This document shows positions 57,481 to 64,000 of a stretch of DNA of 64,000 bases, in pieces. How positions within the stretch are numbered: the first letter of the stretch is position 1; every line of letters begins with the position of its first letter. This DNA is from Branchiostoma floridae. Its lineage: Eukaryota > Chordata > Leptocardii > Amphioxiformes > Branchiostomatidae. The stretch spans positions 3,740,618 to 3,804,617 of the forward strand of contig NC_049984.1 of NCBI RefSeq assembly GCF_000003815.2, in the 5' to 3' direction. The notes beneath the pieces were generated by a model, which saw only the letters and a program-made list of their open reading frames with translations, searched no databases and had not been told where the DNA came from. A program made the translations under genes and the position numbers.

Positions 57481-58253
57481 TCTTCATGGAGATTGTAGAA
57501 AATGTCTCTCTCTTTGTAGTAAATTGTACTGCAGATAAAGGGTACGTATTATATATGTTGGAAGAATCACATTAACTTGAGATGCCCTACAAAATGACTT
57601 TCTCTTATCTTAGTTCTGATGTGTCGCAAGTAGCACTCAGTATCTAAAAGCGGGCATTTTGGTGCGATGCAGAGCGTTACATACAGCACAATATTGAAAT
57701 ATTCCTAAGAACAGAACCTGAGATGACTACTGTTGATTTTTCTTAGCTTTACCCATGTCTTATATCGCCCCCCGTCTCGGCTGGGTGAAAGTTAGCACTT
57801 CATTAGATCGAAATGAAGGTTTCTTCCTATATATGTATTCTAGTGCTCCTGATTCTGTATAACTTTAGTGAGCTGTAACAAGGACTGTTCGCGTACGTTT
57901 GCCATGCGTGTGGAACTGATATATGATTATGAATTTGACTATTAGGCGGCAATGCTGCGTACATGTATCTACTAGTACTTATATTAGAGTGCGCAGTCAC
58001 GACATTTGTTACACAACAAATCAATCCTTCTGGCAGTTTTAATTAGAGCACAGAAATGAATGTTTATCGTTTTCTCTCTCATTCATGCAGGATGAACGTC
58101 ATGTGTAACGCAACTTCAATAAAATAAGGATTTAGCGAGCTAGAATAATAACCTTGAATTTGACTAGTCTCCTTCGCGGGCGTATGAGGAATCTGTTCGG
58201 GAAGGAGACATATTTTCAACATGTCGTGGCAAGGTTAAACGCCGGGAAGGGAA

Positions 58254-58345
58254 CGCGCGCGCGCGCGCGTGTATGTGCAGATGTATGTGTGTGTGTGTGT
58301 GTGCGCGCGCGCGCGCGTGAGTGTGTGAGAGTTTGTGTGTGTGAT
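58254..58345 (+). repeat. alternating (GC)n/(GT)n tract
   Basis: (CG)n at 58255-58268, (GT)n near 58287-58302, (GC)n at 58303-58318 and GTGT after that. Alternating purine-pyrimidine runs like this are prone to Z-DNA. Confidence 0.9.
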
Positions 58346-58739
58346 AGCAGCAAGAGCTGTTACCATAAAATCGGTAGTAGTACAAGTAGACACAATATGT
58401 TGCTACATAAGTTAGTACACATCAAATACAGGAGAAGCCATTTAATTGGATTAACGCACACTTCTGCTAACTGCACGGAATCCCCAAATCCCAAACCGGT
58501 GCGGTCCAGTTAGATAACTTCGCATTATTGCACCAGCCGGATAATTGCACGAAATGCATATGCCTCATTTGAATACGATTCCAACCACGTGCACGTCGCA
58601 AAATTTGCAACAATGATAAATGACTAGGCGCATCTTTCTGAGTGGCTGCCAAACAATTAACTGACCATCCCCGTGAGGACACAGTAGTCGATTTCATATG
58701 TGGCTGTCAGGCAACACCTCGTCAATCCAGCCGAATTAA

Positions 58740-59463
58740 TCAGCTGATCGACTGCAGTGCGGTCTGGGTGCCTGTGCTGTGGTTAGTGGGGCAACAGATC
58801 AAGACAAAGGCGTGTGGAGAATTAGTCACACACCGGTTCATACTCATTTACAATGTATGTATTGCTCCTCGGATGCAGCTGAAGACAGAGAGAGAAAGAA
58901 ATGGTTTATTGCCATGGACATTATAAACTCTTGCAGCACATTGTACAAAGGACTAAATTGTCGTTTTTATACAGTCACTATTTCAACCACTAACTTGGCA
59001 TAGTTAAAAAGATCGAGTGACAAATAACATCTAATTGTTTACAAAAATTGATTAGTTATTACACAAAGGAACATTCACTACTTACTGTACACAAATTACC
59101 CATCCAGGTTCAGGAGCCTTACACTCATGAAGCTGATGACAAAAATCATGCCATCTGTATTGTTCATGTTATGATGGATGGAGGTCCAGCTGATCGACTG
59201 CAGTGCGGTCTGGATGCCTGTGCTGCGGTTAGTGGGGCGACAGATCAAGACAAAGGCGTGTGGAGAATTAGAAATACATATTATATATGTAAATATTGCT
59301 GGTCAGATGCAGCGGAAGACGTCTCTAGTTGTTCATGTACTAATATGATAAATGGAGGTCCCGTGTTTGAGGAGAGCCACACCCCGGGAACGTTAATTAG
59401 AACCTATCACACTTTTCGAAAAGACAAAGGGGTCCTTCTCGGTGTGAGTGGATCAAATACATC
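58740..59463 (+). repeat. duplicated 84-bp block and dispersed repeat
   Basis: 58740-58824 (CTGATCGACTGCAGTGCGGT ... GCGTGTGGAGAATTAG) is repeated at 59188-59271. 59356-59463 is a plus-strand copy of the GGAGGTCCCGTGTTTGAGGA repeat seen at 36290-36165. The 213-codon frame at 59048-59689 runs through both repeats and is probably not a gene. Confidence 0.7.
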
Positions 59464-60333
59464 TGTCCGGATATGCAGCATGTACTGTTCAATACAAACC
59501 CTAGGCCTTAGTAGTAAACGGCAATACAAACAAAGGAATCCAATCATTTACGAAATTTCATGTTCTTGCCTTCCAACCAAAACAATTTTACTATTGGAAT
59601 TAAGGAACCCCATATCATTGAAAAGCTGGGTAATAGCGTCTCAAACCCATATAAGTAGCTGTAGATTTTTAATTAGCACTCAAATTTAGATATATGTATC
59701 ACTTGTTAATACCACGGTACTTATTATCATTATTCCATAATACATTGTGTATATGTACATGCGCTTAGCCTTGATACATGTATTGACAAATAGATGTCCT
59801 TCGGAGTTTTCTTTTCAAACCGGATCAAGTAAACGTGGGTAGGGCATCCTTGACTACAGTGCCCTTTCAAACATGGTCACATTCTGCAAGATAGAAGAGA
59901 AGAAAATATGAGGGTTGTGTTACGAGCGTATGTGTGACTAAAAAGGCAGGACCAGGAACTGAGCTCTAGTCAGCACTAGTAGCTTCTCAACTATTACAAA
60001 ATATGTCTGTACATTCATTTCATCCACAAGTCAGGCGTATAGGCATATATTGCATCCACATTATACGTCTTTCCTTTTTCTCCAGTCCTTCCATAGCTAC
60101 GCAGGGTGATTCCTCATTCTGTGTACGTGTAAGTAAGGCCCTACCACGCGAAACGGGCATTAAGTTGTAAATACATTTTTCTGACACGCTTCAGAGTCAG
60201 AAAAGTCAGAAAATCTTTTGACAAAACCCCAAAAAAAGCTCCCAGAATGTTATTGGAACACATATACGATGTACCTGGGCCGTTCATCCCGCGTAATGTT
60301 GTATAATCTCTGACGTTTCATTACCGCTGGGCC

Positions 60334-60571
60334 CCCTTTCCACTAGAGGGCGATCGCGCTGCGCTCTCACTGCGACCTAAATAAGATATGTGTAACCTTC
60401 GCTTTCACACTAGGTATATCAAACAAAACGTAAACGTGCGACTGAGGAGACAACAAAACACACACAGAATGTAAAAAGATTCGTTTCTTTTCTATACAAT
60501 TCCTAGAGCGATTTGTCAAATTTTAGGTCGCAGAGAGAGCGCGGCCAGAGCGCCGTCCTAGTGGAAAAGGA
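60334..60571 (+). mobile_element. MITE copy A, CCTTTTCCACTAG termini
   Basis: The left end CCCCTTTCCACTAGAGGGCG and the right end CGCCGTCCTAGTGGAAAAGG form an inverted repeat. The next inner pair is GCTGCGCTCTCACTGCGACC against GGTCGCAGAGAGAGCGCGGC. Copy B at 61173-61410 shares the whole length. Confidence 0.75.
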
Positions 60572-60866
60572 GTATTACACACAAAAGGTGAGAGACCTCG
60601 TTATGTACCATCTTCCATTGGACGGCCAAATGGAGTGCGTCGACCGCGGCGGCCAGAAAACTAGATTGCATTGATTGAAAAGGCGAGGAACGAATGTAAA
60701 ACACAAATCAAATTCACGCGGTTTATGACGATGCAATTTGCGGAATGAAAAGAAAGTGTGTCATAAATTTGGGTTGAGCCAAAGAGCCGTTCCGATAGCC
60801 CTGGAGGAGGGCTTGGGATAAATGTGTTTAAGGGAGAGAAATCGGGACAAACGGGCGAAGTTCAGC

Positions 60867-61164
60867 CGGCTGGCGCTGGTGAAATCCTGCCCCGTGTTTC
60901 CCGCGTTATCAGCAGAAGCAGAGGTAGAAATGACACGGTGTGTGTGCCCTTCAGCTCTGAGCCTTAACTCCACATGCAACCTGGTCTGTGTTAAGGGCCC
61001 TTTTTAGACAAGACGGCGATCGCGCTGCGCTCTCACTGGCGAAATCCTGCCCCGTGTTTCCCGCGTTATCATCAGAAGCAGAGGTAGACATTACACGGTG
61101 TGTGTGCCCTTCAGCTCTGAGCCTTAACTCCGCATGCAACCTGGTCTGTGTATTAAGGCCCTGG
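60867..61164 (+). repeat. 169-bp direct duplication
   Basis: 60867-60996 and 61036-61164 share GAAATCCTGCCCCGTGTTTC through GCAACCTGGTCTGTG with few changes. A fragment of the neighbouring MITE (GGCGATCGCGCTGCGCTCTC, 61013-61032) lies between the copies. Confidence 0.8.
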
Positions 61165-61172
61165 GTATTAAG

Positions 61173-61410
61173 GCCCCCTTTCGATTAGACGGCGATCGCG
61201 CTGCGCCCTCACTGCGACCTAAATAGGATATGTGTAGCTTTCGCTTTCACACTGGGTGTATCATACAAAACATAAAATTGTGACTTGAGAAGGCAACAAA
61301 AAACACAAAGGACAAAAAGATTCCTTTCTTTTCTATACAATTCCTTGAGAGAGATGTCAAATTTTATGTCGCAGAGAGAGCGGCGAGAGCGCCGTCCTAG
61401 GGAAAAGTGG
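61173..61410 (+). mobile_element. MITE copy B, CCTTTTCCACTAG termini
   Basis: Same element as 60334-60571 in the same orientation, with scattered substitutions (for example ATTAGACGGCG for CTAGAGGGCG). Confidence 0.75.
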
Positions 61411-61652
61411 GTATAACATTGCTAAATCTCACAGGCTGTTTGGAAGCAAACCTCCCAGATAAGTTCAGTCTTAGAGATGCAGGAGAACAGAATACGCCCC
61501 CCCCCCTTACAGATAAGAGTGTGCCTGCTTTTACACACAACGTTAACTAGCAGGCATGTCGTGAGCTTGACAGATGTGTTACTGCAAAGAAGGTACAGGG
61601 AAAGTCATCCAGCAATGTGCAAAGAATGTGAAGGAAAAATAGGGCCAGGTTT

Positions 61653-62006
61653 AAATAGTATCCTTTTTGAGGTGCGTAATTATTGGCCCTCCAGTATGAG
61701 TGATGCGGAAATCGTCGTCTGGAGCCTAACGTCACCTATGTGCTAAAGCGACCATCCTGAAGCAGATGCCTAATTCCACATAAAGCAGAAAACTTGTCGA
61801 TGGGCGAGTGGGTGGGACGCTTCAGGCTCCAGACTTTGCCGGAGGGCCAGCACACAGAAGAATGATATATTCCTGCGCGCATCTCTTATTTATAGGGGGA
61901 GTGACGTCATACTTTTCGGTCCAATCATTGCGCGCCTCAAATAGTATCCTTTTTGAGGTGCGTAATTATTGGCCCTCCAGTATGAGTGATGCGGAAATCG
62001 TCGTCT
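61653..62006 (+). repeat. 68-bp direct duplication, about 286 bp apart
   Basis: AATAGTATCCTTTTTGAGGT through GCGGAAATCGTCGTC occurs at 61653-61721 and again at 61939-62006, almost identical. Confidence 0.85.
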
Positions 62007-62009
62007 TCC

Positions 62010-64000
62010 GCCTTTGCCATCTCTGGCTGTTGAGCCCTTCCTTTTCTCTTTGAACCCCTTAACTTTGTACCTGTATCAGTATCTATAATTAGTATAGATA
62101 TCTAGCTAACGTAACCGTCCTTCAGCGTAATGCATCAACGTGTCTGTGTCTGTATAGATCAAAGCGTTCGTATCTGGATCTATCTGGCTAATATAACATT
62201 CCTTTGGAAGAACACTTGTCATCCGCTCCCTCTTTACCTCTTTCACCACACCCTTTCTCATTATTCTCTCTCAACTCCCCATCTCTCATTTCCCCTCTCT
62301 CAACTCCCTTCTCTCATGTAACTCCTTTCTCATCTTACCTCTCACATTGCCTCTCCCTTGTACGGTACCCACTCTCAAACAACCCAACACTCATATATAG
62401 CCCACTCTCATCTTTATTTTGCTGTACGACAAACAAAATGGAGGAAGCAACGCAAAATTGTTATCTCAAAACCGTTCCTCTATGATCACTTGAAGGAAGA
62501 TCGATATGGAGACGGCCAAGCCCAGTTCTGAATTATCCGCGTTAGAGGTAAAAGAAAACTATTTTTCCCTCGCATCGCAGGACCATTTGTCCCCGAGCCT
62601 TATCCAACCTCAACTTTCAAGGATCCGCTTGACGATGCTGACTCCCAACCTCTCAGGGGACGGAGACGCTCATATTTGCCACTCTTCCTGCTTAATAGAA
62701 CTCGACCCACCGACACAACAATATGGAAAGACACCAGGCTTGCACAAGTGCAGTGCAAAACTGTTCCAAACGCTCACCGCGACCTGGGAGATGCATAATG
62801 CCCAAAAGTATTATTCTGAGTCCGGACGACCTCTCAACAGTTCAAAGACGATTATTTTTTTTTCCTCAATAGAGATAGCGGTAAGCCCAAGATGGAAACA
62901 AAAGACAAAAATAGTGTTCCACATCACAGCTTCGATGTTGGGATCCGGTGTAAAAGTCTGTAAGGGTACTTGTGTCGGCTGATTCAACTAGAGATGATAA
63001 ATCCGTCTAATACAATAGCGAACTAACACGTTACGGTAATCCAGCCTACGATTTCTTACAAGGTTTCCGACCTAGAACAGTTCTCCCTAACTTCTGCAAG
63101 ATACTTCTCAGCGTACCCTGGGATATAGGGCTTTTAACAGAGCTAAACATTTCCCCAAACCGATCAAAACATTTTCAAGCTTATCAAAGCTTCGTTTGTT
63201 TGAGGACACAACCATAGATACCTCGCTATGCCCGGGCCAAGAAGCAAAGTGTTACCTGCTTGCCTGCCCTGCCCACGTGTTTAGGCCAGAGACTGGCCCC
63301 TCGCCTCTCTACGTCAGGGCTGTTCAAGTTGTATGGTCATTAGCACCTGTTTCCGCAAACTTGAGACTCAGTCCCGTGTCTTTTGTAATTTCAGCGCTGC
63401 AGATGTCTACCCCGTGGCTTTGGGTTATGAAACTCCTGGTAGTAGGCTTATGGGACTAATGTGACTGGGGGTCTCTTTAATACCAGTCTGAACCACCTTA
63501 GTCTTATTACCAAAATTGTATCAACCAAATGAGTGTTCTAATCCATGTCTAGCTTTGATGCTTCAATTGTGGTACACGATCTTGGAATGCAATACAGAGA
63601 AACGCCCCTAGGTGTCTCAAATCGAAAGCTAACAGGAGGAGCTCATGTGACCACTCCAGGGTCCCTGTCACACAAGCATATGTGGCGATAGGGAGTATAC
63701 GTACCTGGCAATGACGCATATCACAACATCTACTGGTATCCTTGCGGTTCCACACTGGATTTCTTAGTCTACCAAATGCTATGCTAGGTATAGCACTTCC
63801 GAGGAAAACAAACTCAGATTTTCACAACCATTGTAACCTCTATGGAAAAGATTTCTGGAACTATTTTTCCGAGATGACTTTTCACTTGCGGCATTTCCTT
63901 TTCGAGCCCCTTTTCTTACATGCGACTTCAAGCTCACTTGTCGAGAACTGCAATTTGCTGAATATTGCCGCTGAAAATGTAGCATCATTATGCAAAGTCT
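62010..64000. other. no gene recognised
   Basis: 62215-62420 is a pyrimidine-rich CT/CCT tract. A 158-codon frame at 62506-62982 starts in decent context but has no recognisable domain. It could be an unknown exon or chance. No splice-linked partner is evident before the window ends. Confidence 0.35.

Noticed and set aside
59048-59689. 213-codon plus-strand ORF
   Set aside because: It runs through two dispersed repeats also found at 58740 and 36290-36165, so it is probably repeat-derived.
62506-62982. 158-codon plus-strand ORF
   Set aside because: No recognisable domain or partner exon. It is kept only as an open possibility in the last non-coding stretch.

Overview
This is animal nuclear DNA with small coding exons, GT/AG introns, many short inverted-repeat transposons, tRNA-derived SINEs and LINE fragments. 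The genes and repeat style fit an invertebrate deuterostome. A cephalochordate (amphioxus, Branchiostoma) is the most likely source, but this is inferred from gene structure and repeats, not from a database match.

The core of the window is a tandem cluster of four interferon regulatory factor (IRF) genes, all on the + strand. IRF-A (coding 12893-23625, 10 coding exons, 567 aa) has a canonical IRF DNA-binding domain and an IRF4/8-like association domain. IRF-B (28526-31806, 6 exons, 471 aa) and IRF-C (39456-45116, 7 exons, 467 aa) are sister paralogues with IRF5/6-like association domains. IRF-D (50206-52411, 3 exons, 283 aa) is a short, divergent IRF with almost no linker and a truncated association domain. 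The reading frame is continuous across every proposed splice junction. Each gene has a kappaB-type site 120-290 bp upstream of a good splice donor that could end a noncoding first exon, and IRF-A and IRF-B also have TATA boxes there. This suggests Rel/NF-kB control of an innate-immunity transcription-factor cluster.

The most unusual structure is a recurring one. The end of an intron plus the first bases of the following exon has been copied repeatedly back into the upstream intron. It occurs before IRF-A exon 2 (about 15 degenerate units, 15783-17017), before IRF-A exon 6 (five to six units, 19683-20350) and before IRF-C exon 6 (two extra 193-bp units, 43602-43987). A dead partial copy also lies before IRF-A exon 1 (12455-12513). 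These make runs of decoy 3' splice sites in front of the DNA-binding-domain, linker and association-domain exons.

Layout: 1-1640 has a possible first exon of a divergent minus-strand gene. 1.65-1.9 kb is the putative IRF-A promoter and leader exon. 1.9-12.4 kb is repeat-rich intron or intergenic DNA with a 100-N gap (5562-5661). 12.9-25.1 kb is IRF-A. 26.8-32.7 kb is IRF-B. 34.4-46.3 kb is IRF-C. 46.7-52.9 kb is IRF-D. 53.1-64 kb holds a LINE relic, a tRNA-Lys(CTT) gene and many MITEs and duplicated repeats, with no protein gene I could recognise.
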